In this document: positions 48,807 to 58,076 of the stretch, piece after piece | Layout of the letters: each line of letters starts with the position of its first letter | How positions within the stretch are numbered: position 1 is the first letter of the stretch | Assembly (NCBI GenBank): GCA_003963115.1 | Contig: RXJQ01000044.1 | Span: forward strand, 110,074 to 174,073 | Direction of reading: 5' to 3' | Length of the DNA stretch: 64,000 nucleotides | Source: Burkholderiales bacterium | Lineage (GTDB): Bacteria; Pseudomonadota; Gammaproteobacteria; Burkholderiales; Burkholderiaceae_C | The notes under the pieces: generated by a model | Database searches by the model: none | Seen by the model: the letters and a program-made list of their open reading frames with translations, nothing else | What the model was told of the DNA's origin: nothing | Made by a program: the position numbers and the translations under genes

Positions 48807-49772
48807 TCAGGGCTTGTCCTGCTTGCGGATCATGCGCTTCATGTCATCCAGCGAAACGCGCGCCTCCGCCGCCACCTTCACCCTGGGCAAGGGCTTGATG
48901 GCATGCCCATAAACAATTTCAACCGTCAGGCCCAGCCGACCGTCCGGCCGGGTCAGGCGCGCCGCCAACTCTGATAGGAGGCGATCGCGCCAGCGCGGCG
49001 TGCGCAAGCCCTGGTGACGCCCCCAGGCCACATTGCCACCCCAAGTACGAAGCTCGGCCAGCATGGCTTCGGGCGTGGCCCAGGTCAGGGTCAGGCGCTC
49101 CATGTCCATGACCGGGTCGGCAAACCCCGCCTTGACCAGTTCGTCGCCCAGGTCGTGCATGTCGATGAAGTCGATGGTCGGCCAGGGCCAGCCCAGCGCC
49201 TGGTACACCTGACGCAGTTCCCTGGCCGTATCCGGCCCCAAGCCCGAGCACATGAGAAAGCCATCAACGGCGAGATGCCGATGCCACTGCCCCATCAGGG
49301 ACGGCAGATCCGCATGTGCATGTAGCGTCATGTTGGCCCAAAGCATCTGCGCGCCATCTGGCGTCCAGGGGCGAGCTTGCACAGCATCTGCCTGACCTTC
49401 CAGCCAGACCTCTGGTACATCGCGGCGCCAGAGCCGCTTCCAGCTGCGCTCGGCCTGATCCGCCAGCATCGAGCGGCTGCGCGCCTGCAAGGCTGGCGTG
49501 GGCTCGACCACCCAACGCTGTGCCTGTGGATAGCGCGCCTGAACCAGCTCGGCACCGGCCCCCAGGAAGGCCGACCAGTCTATCCAGCCCTCGGGCTCCA
49601 GCTTGATGGGCCCCAGCTTCTCGGCCAGCCTGCGCGCTACTTCGGCATGCAGCCACGGCGGCTCGGCGAGCGCAGCCAGGCGACGAACCTGCCTTGCCAG
49701 AGCGACCTCACTGGGCGCACAAAGCGGTAGATCAGGCGCGGGCGAAGAAGACGGAGGCAAAACGGAAGACAT
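48807..49772 (-). CDS. BioC-like methyltransferase, degenerate SAM motif
   Basis: A 321-residue protein laid out like malonyl-ACP O-methyltransferase BioC. It has an RQVRRLAALAEPPWLHAEVARRLAEKL N-terminal helix region in part, then a Rossmann-like segment. Instead of the usual DLGCGTG motif I it reads FLGAGAELVQARYP, and post-I is WVVEPTP. Later blocks WANMTLHAHADLPSLMGQWHRHLAVDGFLMCSGLGPDT and YGHAIKP fit the family. SAM binding may be weak or lost (inference). The start is ATG 49772. It diverges from comF, 65 bp apart. Confidence 0.75.
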   Translation of the reverse strand: MSSVLPPSSSPAPDLPLCAPSEVALARQVRRLAALAEPPWLHAEVARRLAEKLGPIKLEPEGWIDWSAFLGAGAELVQARYPQAQRWVVEPTPALQARSRSMLADQAERSWKRLWRRDVPEVWLEGQADAVQARPWTPDGAQMLWANMTLHAHADLPSLMGQWHRHLAVDGFLMCSGLGPDTARELRQVYQALGWPWPTIDFIDMHDLGDELVKAGFADPVMDMERLTLTWATPEAMLAELRTWGGNVAWGRHQGLRTPRWRDRLLSELAARLTRPDGRLGLTVEIVYGHAIKPLPRVKVAAEARVSLDDMKRMIRKQDKP

Positions 49773-49837
49773 GGCATGCGACAGCAACCCCACTTGGGGC
49801 GATGTTGCCGGTGAGGGGTCGTCAGTATATTGACTGG

Positions 49838-50584
49838 ATGCTTTCCGCCTGGCTCGCAAGGGCATCCCATTCCGACCTGTTTGCCGCGCCGCCATGGCGC
49901 TTCAGCCAATGCCTCATCTGTCGCACCTGGCAAACCGAGCGCCTGTGCGCTGCCTGTCTGAAGCATTGGCAACTGAGCGGCCTTCGCTGCACACGCTGCG
50001 CGATCGACCTGCCAACGCAACACCACGACACGATCTGCACGGACTGCGAAGACCAGTCTCCGGAGTTCGATCGCGCCATTGCCGCTGTGGACTACGTCGG
50101 CCCCTGGCCTGACCTCCTTGCCAAGCTCAAGTTTCAGCGCCACACGGCACTGGCCAAGCCCCTGGGCAAACTGCTTGCTGACGCCGCCCAAACCCGCAAG
50201 GGCCTGACCAGCCTCATCGTGCCGGTACCGCTGTCGACACAACGCTTGCGCGAACGCGGCTACAACCAGTCATGCCTGCTGGCACGCCAGGTCGGGCGGC
50301 AGTTGAGCATCACCGCACGCACCGATGTACTGCAGCGCAGCCTGCACACCTCGCGCCTGATGAGCCTGACGGCCGAAGCGCGCGCGCAGCAGATCCGCGA
50401 GGCCTTTCACGTCCCTGCACGGCACCATGGCCTGCTGCAAGATCGACATGTCGCCATCGTGGATGACGTGATGACCACGGGCGCCACGCTCAACGCCTGT
50501 GCGCACGCCTTGCTGGACGCAGGCGCATGCAGCGTGTCCGCCTGGGTGCTGGCGCGCACACCCAGGCCGCGGCAGAGCGACTGA
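49838..50584 (+). CDS. comF: ComF-family phosphoribosyltransferase-like protein
   Basis: A 248-residue protein with two N-terminal zinc-finger-like clusters (QCLICRTW...LCAAC, LRCTRCAIDLP, ICTDCE). A type I PRTase domain follows; its PRPP loop is VAIVDDVMTTGATLNAC. The family is needed for DNA uptake in competent bacteria and otherwise has an unclear catalytic role. ATG 49838 fits the family; the long upstream frame does not. The neighbour on the other strand is BioC-like, a pairing common in proteobacteria. Confidence 0.93.
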   Translation: MLSAWLARASHSDLFAAPPWRFSQCLICRTWQTERLCAACLKHWQLSGLRCTRCAIDLPTQHHDTICTDCEDQSPEFDRAIAAVDYVGPWPDLLAKLKFQRHTALAKPLGKLLADAAQTRKGLTSLIVPVPLSTQRLRERGYNQSCLLARQVGRQLSITARTDVLQRSLHTSRLMSLTAEARAQQIREAFHVPARHHGLLQDRHVAIVDDVMTTGATLNACAHALLDAGACSVSAWVLARTPRPRQSD

Positions 50585-50703
50585 ACGGGGCCATTGCACC
50601 ATGGCATCCCCGCATAGGCGGGATACACTATTTTTTGATCCAGTTTCGAATATCGGCCAACATGGCCGTTTGCCATTCCTTGGCCTTAACCGCCCTGCAG
50701 CCC

Positions 50704-51840
50704 ATGAAGTCCAGTTCGATCAGCAACCCACCCAAGGGCAAGGAGCCCAGCGCCGACGAGCGCCAAGTCCTCGTCACACTATATGGCAACCGCCAGTACG
50801 CGGACGCCGAGATGCTGGCCCGTGCGCTCACCCGCCAGCACCCCAAGCACCCGCTCGCCTGGAAGGTCTTGGGTGCATCCCTGAAGAAACTAGGCCGCAC
50901 GGCCGAAGCGCTGCAACCCATGCAGAAGGCCGCCGTGCTGATGCCCAAGGACCACGAGGCCTTCAACAACCTCGGCGTGATCTTCAAGGACCTGGGCAAG
51001 ACCGAACAGGCCATTGGCTGCTATCGCCAGGCCCTGGCCTTGAAACCCGACTACGCGGATGCACATGGCAACCTGGGCGCCGCCTTGAGGGACCAGGGCA
51101 AGCTGCCAGAAGCATTGGCCGCCTACAAGCGCAAGCTGGCACTGGCCCCCGACGACGCCGAAACCAGGCACCACGTGGACGCCCTCTCCGGCACCACCAC
51201 GGACGGCGCACCCCTTCAGTACGTGGAGGGTGTGTTCGACAACTACGCCGGCCACTTCGACACCCACTTGACCCAAACCCTGCGCTACAACATCCCGGCC
51301 CAGATGGCAGAACTGCTGCAGCAACGCGCGCCCGTCGCACCAGGCGTTCAGCGCGTGCTGGACCTGGGTTGCGGCACAGGCCTGGTTGGCGCGGCTCTGC
51401 CAGCGAACAGGTATACCTGCATCGGTGTGGACGTGTCGGCCGGCATGCTGCAAAAGGCCCAGGAACGCCAGCGTTATGAACGCCTGGAACGCTCAGACTT
51501 GCTGAGCATGATGCAAGCCGAGCAAGACGCCAGCTATGACGTCGTGACCTCGGCCGATGTCTTCGTCTATATCGGCAAGATCGACGAAGTGGTTGGCGAA
51601 GCCAGGCGTCTGCTGAAGGCCGGAGGCCTGTTCACCTTCTCGGTCGAAGCGGTCACGCCCGATCAGGCGCCCCCATGCGGATTCCGGTTGACATCCTCAG
51701 GACGCTATGCACACACCGAGCCCTATCTCAGGCAATTGGCGGCGAGCCATGGCTTCACGACGGTGCCCCACCTCGACACCTCGATTCGCGTCGAACAGGG
51801 TCGCGCCATTCCAGGGGCCCTGCACTTGTGGCAGGTGTGA
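50704..51840 (+). CDS. TPR-repeat protein fused to a class I methyltransferase
   Basis: A 378-residue two-domain protein. Residues about 20-155 hold four tetratricopeptide repeats (AFNNLGVIFKDLGKTEQAIGC, DAHGNLGAALRDQGKLPEAL). Residues about 180-378 form a SAM-dependent methyltransferase with motif I VLDLGCGTGLVG, then GVDVSAGML and DVVTSADVFVYIG. The TPR part probably selects a protein or glycan substrate. The fusion type occurs in other proteobacteria but no substrate is known. It starts 119 bp after comF. Confidence 0.88.
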   Translation: MKSSSISNPPKGKEPSADERQVLVTLYGNRQYADAEMLARALTRQHPKHPLAWKVLGASLKKLGRTAEALQPMQKAAVLMPKDHEAFNNLGVIFKDLGKTEQAIGCYRQALALKPDYADAHGNLGAALRDQGKLPEALAAYKRKLALAPDDAETRHHVDALSGTTTDGAPLQYVEGVFDNYAGHFDTHLTQTLRYNIPAQMAELLQQRAPVAPGVQRVLDLGCGTGLVGAALPANRYTCIGVDVSAGMLQKAQERQRYERLERSDLLSMMQAEQDASYDVVTSADVFVYIGKIDEVVGEARRLLKAGGLFTFSVEAVTPDQAPPCGFRLTSSGRYAHTEPYLRQLAASHGFTTVPHLDTSIRVEQGRAIPGALHLWQV

Positions 51841-51894
51841 GGCAGCGAGGCGGGCACCAGGCCCACCTCCACTCAATGCACCATCATCAGCCCA

Positions 51895-52740
51895 TCAGTG
51901 ATCGTGCGGGTGATCACGTCGCAGCAACTCGACGGCAACGGCCTGAGCCGCCTTGCGTGCGGTTTCAGGTGTGGGGTGGATGCCATCTCCGATGTTCACG
52001 AAGTCCTTCCAGATGTCGATCTGGATGACGCCTGGCACTTCGGCCTTCACGCGGGTGCTGGTGACGCTGCGCAAGGTGTTGTAGTCGTTCTCGCTGATGA
52101 CCCAGGCCAGACCATAGAGGCTCTGGAACAGGGGTAGGTTGAGCTGCTTGTAGCGCGGCATCACGTCGAAGATCGGCGTCAAGCCGGCCGCCCTCGCCTG
52201 ATTGCCCACCGCCACCAGCCGGTCAGCCACCTGGTTCATCTGCGCCAACGAGCAAGGCGATGTGGTGGTTTGTGGCACGCCAAAGGCATCGGCATGCAGG
52301 CAGTCATTGGGGCTGAGGATCACCACGTACTTGGCGTTGTAGGTCGTGAAACTCGGAGGCTGCGCCACCCGACTCAAGGCCTTTTGCAACTGGGTCGCGT
52401 AGCTGTCCCACCCGGCCGGGCCGCAGGTGCTGGCACCCGGTGCGCAAGCCTGTCGGGCAAAGGTGGTGGCGCCCGCCTGCCCTTCATTGATGAGGTAGCC
52501 AGGCAGCAGGGGCGAACGCGTCAAGGCGGCCCCTAAGCTCAGGTAGCTGCCGAAACCAACGGCGATGCCTCCCAAGGGTGCAATGCCATTGTTGTAGGGG
52601 GTTTTCGCCTCGGCATAAGAGGCCCCCACAAGCAAGAGCGGCAACTGTGAGTCTTTGGTGGCTGTGGTGTCAGCCATTGCCGATGTCGCAGACATCGTTG
52701 CCGAAACAATACCAATCCCAATCCATTTCTGCAGACGCAT
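51895..52740 (-). CDS. Exported SGNH/GDSL-type hydrolase
   Basis: A 281-residue protein with a signal peptide (about residues 1-23, AMAD). It has the SGNH-type blocks LLLVGASYAEA (block I, nucleophile Ser), a mid-chain glycine, and the C-terminal Asp-His pair NIGDGIHPTPETARKAA. Four cysteines suggest disulfides. It would act on an ester or acetyl group in the periplasm or outside. Block III Asn is plausible in VVILSPNDCLHAD. Substrate unknown. Confidence 0.8.
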   Translation of the reverse strand: MRLQKWIGIGIVSATMSATSAMADTTATKDSQLPLLLVGASYAEAKTPYNNGIAPLGGIAVGFGSYLSLGAALTRSPLLPGYLINEGQAGATTFARQACAPGASTCGPAGWDSYATQLQKALSRVAQPPSFTTYNAKYVVILSPNDCLHADAFGVPQTTTSPCSLAQMNQVADRLVAVGNQARAAGLTPIFDVMPRYKQLNLPLFQSLYGLAWVISENDYNTLRSVTSTRVKAEVPGVIQIDIWKDFVNIGDGIHPTPETARKAAQAVAVELLRRDHPHDH

Positions 52741-53053
52741 GGTTCTTCCTCAATGGTTGATGGTGTCAAGCCGCCCGGCCCTCTCCCTGTTGGGGCCCAG
52801 AAACCGGTCGACCGGCATTGGCGAAAGGTTCCGCCAACGGTGCTCTTCGGCCTGGCAACGCTCACCTTGAGCAATTTGCGTAAGAGAATGCGACAAAGCA
52901 CACGAACCTAGCGAGGCCCCTGTTTGAGCGGTGCACCCCGATGTAGAGGATGCCCGCCTGAAAAGGTCCTAAATACAATCTGAAACAAATTGAGGGCGGT
53001 TTTTTGGTATGGCTCCCGCGCCCTCACCTCATCAAGGTTTGAAGGACACCCCC
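52741..53053. other. 313-bp divergent intergenic region
   Basis: No gene is visible. It holds a 12-bp perfect palindrome CCGGTCGACCGG (52804-52815). An 8-bp inverted repeat TGAGGGCG/CGCCCTCA (52991-52998 and 53019-53026) flanks a 20-nt T-rich spacer just upstream of the SDR gene. It may contain the promoters of the SGNH hydrolase (minus) and the SDR (plus). Confidence 0.5.
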
Positions 53054-53803
53054 ATGCAGAAGTTATCGGGCAAGACCGCACTGATCACAGGCGGCAACAG
53101 TGGCATTGGTTTGGCGACCGCCAAGCTGTTTTTGGCACAAGGCGCTCGTGTTGCCATCACAGGGCGCAATCCCGAAGCCCTGGCGCAGGCCAAGGAGATA
53201 CTCGGCCATGAGGTGTTGACCTTGCGCTGCGATGCCAGCAAGGTCAGCGACATCAATGACGCCATGGCCACGCTGCAATCGGGCTGGGGCAAGATCGACG
53301 TGCTGGTTGTCAATGCGGCCGTTGCCGGCCCGGCCCCCTTTGAATTCATCAGCGAAGAGCACTTCGACGCACTGGCCTCGGTGAACTTCAAAGGCGCCTT
53401 CTTCACGATCCAGAAGGCGCTGCCTCTGCTGTCGGCGCAGTCCAGCGTGATCGTGACGACGTCGATCTCCAACCAGATCGGTTCACCCAACTTCAGTGTC
53501 TACGCTGCCTGCAAAGCCGCCCTGCGCTCACTGGTGCAGACATTGGCACTGGAATTGATCGGTCGAGGCGTCCGCGTCAACGCCATCAGCCCGGGCCCCA
53601 TCACGACCCCCATGTGGGGCAAGTTCGGCTTGCCTGACGAGGCGGCTCAAGCCGTCCGCGACGAAGTCACGCGCAAGTCACCAAGCAAGCGCTTTGGCGA
53701 AGCAGAAGAAGTGGCCAAGGCCGCCTTGTTCCTGGCCAGCGACGACTCGTCCTACATCGTGGGCCAGGAGATTGCAGTAGACGGTGGCATGAGCGTGCTT
53801 TGA
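53054..53803 (+). CDS. Short-chain dehydrogenase/reductase
   Basis: A 249-residue classical SDR oxidoreductase. The cofactor loop is TGGNSGIG and NAAV follows at the expected place. The active site Ser-Tyr-Lys is seen as TTSISNQ and YAACK, with PGPITTPM after it and the C-terminal VDGGMS. The residue after the second strand (GRN) suggests NADPH use (weak inference). The open frame runs 15 codons further upstream without a ribosome-binding site. It converges on the TonB-dependent receptor gene with 7 bp between stops. Substrate not predictable. Confidence 0.9.
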   Translation: MQKLSGKTALITGGNSGIGLATAKLFLAQGARVAITGRNPEALAQAKEILGHEVLTLRCDASKVSDINDAMATLQSGWGKIDVLVVNAAVAGPAPFEFISEEHFDALASVNFKGAFFTIQKALPLLSAQSSVIVTTSISNQIGSPNFSVYAACKAALRSLVQTLALELIGRGVRVNAISPGPITTPMWGKFGLPDEAAQAVRDEVTRKSPSKRFGEAEEVAKAALFLASDDSSYIVGQEIAVDGGMSVL

Positions 53804-53810
53804 CGCTTGG

Positions 53811-55934
53811 TCACATCCTGTAGATGGCCTGGAGGTAGAACGAGCGGCGCGGCAGCGGCAGGTCGTTCGGAATGGAGAGACTCGGCGTCTGTGGCACCGG
53901 CTCTCTGGCGTCTGCGCTGAACAAGTTCTTGATGGCACCAGAGAACTCCCAACCCTTGCCGCCGCTGTTTGTTCGGAGGCTCAAGTCGACCGTGGTGTAG
54001 TCAGGAATGTCAGGGCGCGTATCGCCAGCTGCGCGCTTGCGATCTGCCACATAGTTGAGCTGCCCACCCAAAAGCCAATTGCCCGCGACACTCCAGTCGG
54101 CTCGCGTCGAAAGATGATGATGCGGCGCATACCCCGCGTCTTGGTCAGTGGCTTCATCGGTTGAACGCTGCCAGGCATAGTTGCCTTGGACACGCAAGGT
54201 CCGGCTCACCTTCCAGATGGTCTCCAACTCAAAGCCATGCCCGTGCTGTGCACCGGTGTTGTTCCACACGCTATTGGACACACGGATGATGTCCTTCATG
54301 CGGTAGCGGAACAAGCTGAGGTTGACATCCATATCGGGGCGCGCCTGCCAGGCGAATGCGGCCTCCCAGGTATTGATCGTCTCCGGCTTCAAATCCGGAT
54401 TGCCGCGCACCACCGGATTGTTGATGCTGTAGAGCTCAGTGAAAGCCGGCGCGCGAAAGGCATGTCCATACAGAAGCTTGGCTGTCAAGTCGATACTGGC
54501 ATCCCAGACCAATGCTGCTCTCGGATTGGTCGTGCCGCCAAAGTCGGAGTAGTGGTCATGGCGCACGCCACCTGTCAGCGCCCAATCTCTGGCAAATCGC
54601 CATTCATCCTGCGCATACAAATAGTCGACCATTCTCTTGTGTGGCGTCATGAACGACTGGTCAACCGGCACCTCCACGGGATCCGGCGTAGCCAAGGGCA
54701 ACGGCAACCCTACACCGTTGAGCGTGAAATTTTTTATCTCTTGCGTCCGATACAGATCCAGATCGTCGTGCCCTACGCCAAAACGCACGTTGTGATCAAC
54801 AAAACCGCGGTAGGTGCTGACCACTGAAAACCGCAACTGCTGCTCCCAAGTATTGGGCGCCCCCAGCATGCCATCCGGGAAAGCACCACCGAATGCCCCA
54901 GGCGGAAACAACTGCAGCAAGGTTGGAAACTGCTGCGTGTAAGACAGATAGCTGGCCACAACCCCTACGTCCAGATCCTTGAGGACATCCGTGCCGTTCC
55001 AGGACAAATCCGCAGACGTGCGCTCGCTCTTTGCCCTGCCAACTGGGTCGAGAGCCCCCGAGATCCCGGGACCAGTTTGCCCGTTGTCTCGCAACTTGTA
55101 GCCAGCCCGGAATCGCCACTGCTTGTAGGCAAGGTCCAGACTTCCATCCACCGAGTCATAGCCAGTATTGACCGTGCCGGGCGCCAAACTGGCATGCGAA
55201 GAAAAAAGTCCATCGAAGTACGTTTGTGTATCCGCCTCGATGGCTCTCTTGAAGCCATCCGTATGCCCGACGCTCAAGTAGCCCGCAACATCCAAGGGCC
55301 CCAACTTGCCGCCATGCTGCACCCAGGTGTTCCAGGTATCAAAGGAACCGCCTCGGACCCCGACTTCGGTGCCCGGTGTGTCGGCCGCGGTCTTCGTGAT
55401 GATGTTGATGACACCTGAATAGGCATCGGCACCGTACAGCGCCGAACCTGGACCACGGATGATCTCGATGCGGGCAATGTTTTCAACCGGCAAGCCAAAC
55501 CAGGCGTTCCCCCGATTGCCGATAAACAGCGTGGTCATGGGCACGCCGTTTTGCAGCATCAGGGTCTGGGGGTTGTAGTCGCTGTAGATGCCACGCACGA
55601 CATACAAAGGGCTGTAGCCTTGAACACTGCGGTTCACGTGGATGCCAGGTACGGTTTCCAGCACCTGATCCAGATCGGTGGCCCCCATGGCCGCAATATC
55701 TTCGGCCGTGATCACGGTAGCCACCGCAGGAGCTCGCCGCAAGGGCTGTTGACTGCCCGTTGCAATGCTGACCGTGGATTTGTCGCCAAATGACAGAGCG
55801 AGATCTTCTTCGTCACTGGTGGCTTGCGCATGAGCGACGATGGGTTGCATCAACGACAGAAGGAGCACGGCGACTGCCTGCGATACAACCTTGCGCGCAA
55901 CATCTCGGTTCACGGGAACGCAACGTCTCATCAT
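53811..55934 (-). CDS. TonB-dependent outer-membrane receptor
   Basis: A 707-residue outer-membrane transporter. It has a signal peptide (to about residue 36), a TonB-box-like start (DKSTVSIATGSQQPL) and a plug domain with ATVITAEDIAAMGATDLDQVLETVPGI, LYVVRGIYSDYNPQTLMLQNGVP and RIEIIRGPGSALYGADAYSGVINIITK. A 22-strand barrel follows, ending NDLPLPRRSFYLQAIYRM. The plug style resembles vitamin and siderophore receptors (BtuB/CirA type). The ligand is unknown. The start is preceded by AGGAA. Downstream of the hybrid kinase and binding-protein genes on the same strand, it likely belongs to one uptake-and-sensing unit. Confidence 0.93.
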   Translation of the reverse strand: MMRRCVPVNRDVARKVVSQAVAVLLLSLMQPIVAHAQATSDEEDLALSFGDKSTVSIATGSQQPLRRAPAVATVITAEDIAAMGATDLDQVLETVPGIHVNRSVQGYSPLYVVRGIYSDYNPQTLMLQNGVPMTTLFIGNRGNAWFGLPVENIARIEIIRGPGSALYGADAYSGVINIITKTAADTPGTEVGVRGGSFDTWNTWVQHGGKLGPLDVAGYLSVGHTDGFKRAIEADTQTYFDGLFSSHASLAPGTVNTGYDSVDGSLDLAYKQWRFRAGYKLRDNGQTGPGISGALDPVGRAKSERTSADLSWNGTDVLKDLDVGVVASYLSYTQQFPTLLQLFPPGAFGGAFPDGMLGAPNTWEQQLRFSVVSTYRGFVDHNVRFGVGHDDLDLYRTQEIKNFTLNGVGLPLPLATPDPVEVPVDQSFMTPHKRMVDYLYAQDEWRFARDWALTGGVRHDHYSDFGGTTNPRAALVWDASIDLTAKLLYGHAFRAPAFTELYSINNPVVRGNPDLKPETINTWEAAFAWQARPDMDVNLSLFRYRMKDIIRVSNSVWNNTGAQHGHGFELETIWKVSRTLRVQGNYAWQRSTDEATDQDAGYAPHHHLSTRADWSVAGNWLLGGQLNYVADRKRAAGDTRPDIPDYTTVDLSLRTNSGGKGWEFSGAIKNLFSADAREPVPQTPSLSIPNDLPLPRRSFYLQAIYRM

Positions 55935-55990
55935 CCGGTTCCTGTTTGGTGCACCGCGCAGATTGTGTGGCCTCTTCGGACATTTGGGAA

Positions 55991-56003
55991 GGGTGATTCA
56001 CCC
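55991..56003. promoter_or_regulatory. Palindrome upstream of the TonB receptor gene
   Basis: A perfect 13-bp palindrome GGGTGATTCACCC centred on T. It lies 57 bp upstream of the receptor start, within the 104-bp gap after the kinase gene. It could be a regulator site controlling the receptor separately from the kinase genes. No matching regulator is identified. Confidence 0.35.
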
Positions 56004-56038
56004 AAAAGCTGCGCGTCAGTGACGTCTTTCAGACACCG

Positions 56039-58075
56039 TCAGCGCAGATCCACCCCTGCGTGGATCCAGGTCAAGGACAGGCATGCTCCTAGATGAGACA
56101 AGAGCTCCGAGCGCTCAAAGGGCTTTGACATGAACAGCGTGGCCCCAGCCGCCATGGCCTGCTCACTGTGTTGACGCGATGCGTTGGCCGACAGCGCGAT
56201 GATGGGCACATCCGCACAGACATGCCCCGCCCTGATCCGGCGCGTGGCTTCGAGCCCATCCATCACCGGCATGGCCAGGTCCATCAGGATCAGATCCGGT
56301 GTGTTGGATGGAATCTGGTCAAGTACATCCTGGCCGTGAATGGCCTCACAGATCTCGAAGCCTAGAGGCCGCAGCAACTCGACCAGCATGAGGCGGTTGG
56401 CGGGCACATCGTCCACGACCAAAATGCGCTTGCGGGGGCCTTCATAGCCATTCACGTCGACCCGCTGGCTCACGGCGTGAGGCAAAGCCGATGCCAATGG
56501 GGCGGTGAGCTCGAACCAGAACAGGCTGCCCGCACCCACCTCGCTGCGCACATGCAGATCCCCCCCCATCAACCGCACCAGTTGGCGACTGATGGCCAGA
56601 CCCAGGCCCGTCCCCGCCGCCCGGCTGCGTGAATCGCCTGCCTGCTCGAAAGGCTCGAAGATGCGCTGTTGGTCTTCGGGGCGAACACCCACGCCGGAGT
56701 CCTGTACCTCAAAACGCATGCGGACCTGGTCATCGCCCTTTTCCCTGCCTACGATCTGGATCCGCAGGTTCACCACACCTTGTTGCGTGAACTTGACAGC
56801 ATTGCTCAGCAGGTTCAGCAAGACCTGTCGCAGTCGTTTTTCGTCCAGCATCACGGCCTGGGGCAAGTCCTGCGCAGCCTCGACCACGAAGGTCAGCTGC
56901 TTTTCGACAGCCTTGATGCGGATAATGTCGTCCAGCATATTGGTCAGGGCCTTGGGGTCGACCGCCGCGAGATGCAGCTCCGTCTTGCCTGCTTCGATCT
57001 GCGACAGGTCCAGGATGTCCACGATGAGCATCAGCAGATGCTCGCCACTGCCATGGATGGTGTTCAAGCAGGTGAGCTGCCGTTCGGTCAGCGTGCGGTC
57101 CATCTTGAGGATCTGGGCATAGCCCATGATGGCATTCAGGGGCGTACGCAACTCGTGGCTCATGCGCGCCAGGAAGTCGCTTTTGGCCTGGCTGGCGATC
57201 TCGGCGCGCTCCTTGGCCATCTGCAGCTCCGTGGTGCGGCGACCCACCAACTCCTCCAGGTGATCACGGTGGCTTTGCAGCTCCTCGCCACGCTCCTGCA
57301 AAGCCGCGATCATGCGGTTGAAGGCCTGTGCCATGGCCTGGATGTCACGCGGACCATCGACGGGTGTGCGGACCTGCACCTCGCCTTGCTCAGCGCGGGA
57401 CATGGCACTGGAGAGCATGTCCAGCGGCCTCGTCAGCCTTGCGCACAGGAAACGTATCACGATCAGGAAGACGCCCGCGAAGAAGAAGGACGACAACATG
57501 TTGACCATGAAGATATTGGCTACCATGCGCCCCAGCGTGGCCTTGCTCAGCACCACCACGACATGCCCGAGGAACTCGTCTGTTGGCGCCACCACGTCGA
57601 AGGGTGTCTCGGAACGTGCTGTCCATACCGGTGCGACGAAGCGCCAGGCATCATCGGTTTCGCTTTCCAGGTAGGCCTCGCGCACGGCGGTCTGAGCAGG
57701 CATGGGCAAATCCGATTGCCCCTTGGTCATGATGCCTTTGGCCAGCAGCACCTTGCCATCGGTTTTGCGCACCTCAACGCGCAACACGTCCGGGAAGGCC
57801 AGCGTGGCGGCCACGGCCTCGGCCGCGTTGTCAGGTGAGCCTGACAGCAAGGCTAGCTTGCTCTGGTTGGCCAGGCTCGATGCAATGCGCAGGCTTTGCT
57901 GGATGAGGTTGTCGCGCACCTGCTGGCTGCCTTGCCAGGCGCTGCCCACGGAGGAGAACAGGGCCATGCACAGCACGCCCACGGCCATGGCGATGGCGAT
58001 CTGCTGCTGAAAGGTCATGCCTTTCAACATTCGCGCGAGTTGCCGCGCCGGGAGCGAGGTTTGAGCACCTGTCAT
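56039..58075 (-). CDS. Hybrid sensor histidine kinase with HAMP and receiver domains
   Basis: A 678-residue inner-membrane kinase. It has a transmembrane helix near residues 28-45, a periplasmic sensor domain (about 46-180), a second helix (about 185-208) and HAMP (about 209-262). A coiled coil leads into HisKA with His307 ([17 protein letters not shown]), then a HATPase domain ([29 protein letters not shown]). The C-terminal receiver has Asp599 ([13 protein letters not shown]). The start is 1 bp from the stop of the upstream binding-protein gene, so the binding protein probably presents ligand to this sensor. Confidence 0.93.
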   Translation of the reverse strand: MTGAQTSLPARQLARMLKGMTFQQQIAIAMAVGVLCMALFSSVGSAWQGSQQVRDNLIQQSLRIASSLANQSKLALLSGSPDNAAEAVAATLAFPDVLRVEVRKTDGKVLLAKGIMTKGQSDLPMPAQTAVREAYLESETDDAWRFVAPVWTARSETPFDVVAPTDEFLGHVVVVLSKATLGRMVANIFMVNMLSSFFFAGVFLIVIRFLCARLTRPLDMLSSAMSRAEQGEVQVRTPVDGPRDIQAMAQAFNRMIAALQERGEELQSHRDHLEELVGRRTTELQMAKERAEIASQAKSDFLARMSHELRTPLNAIMGYAQILKMDRTLTERQLTCLNTIHGSGEHLLMLIVDILDLSQIEAGKTELHLAAVDPKALTNMLDDIIRIKAVEKQLTFVVEAAQDLPQAVMLDEKRLRQVLLNLLSNAVKFTQQGVVNLRIQIVGREKGDDQVRMRFEVQDSGVGVRPEDQQRIFEPFEQAGDSRSRAAGTGLGLAISRQLVRLMGGDLHVRSEVGAGSLFWFELTAPLASALPHAVSQRVDVNGYEGPRKRILVVDDVPANRLMLVELLRPLGFEICEAIHGQDVLDQIPSNTPDLILMDLAMPVMDGLEATRRIRAGHVCADVPIIALSANASRQHSEQAMAAGATLFMSKPFERSELLSHLGACLSLTWIHAGVDLR

Positions 58076-58076
58076 C

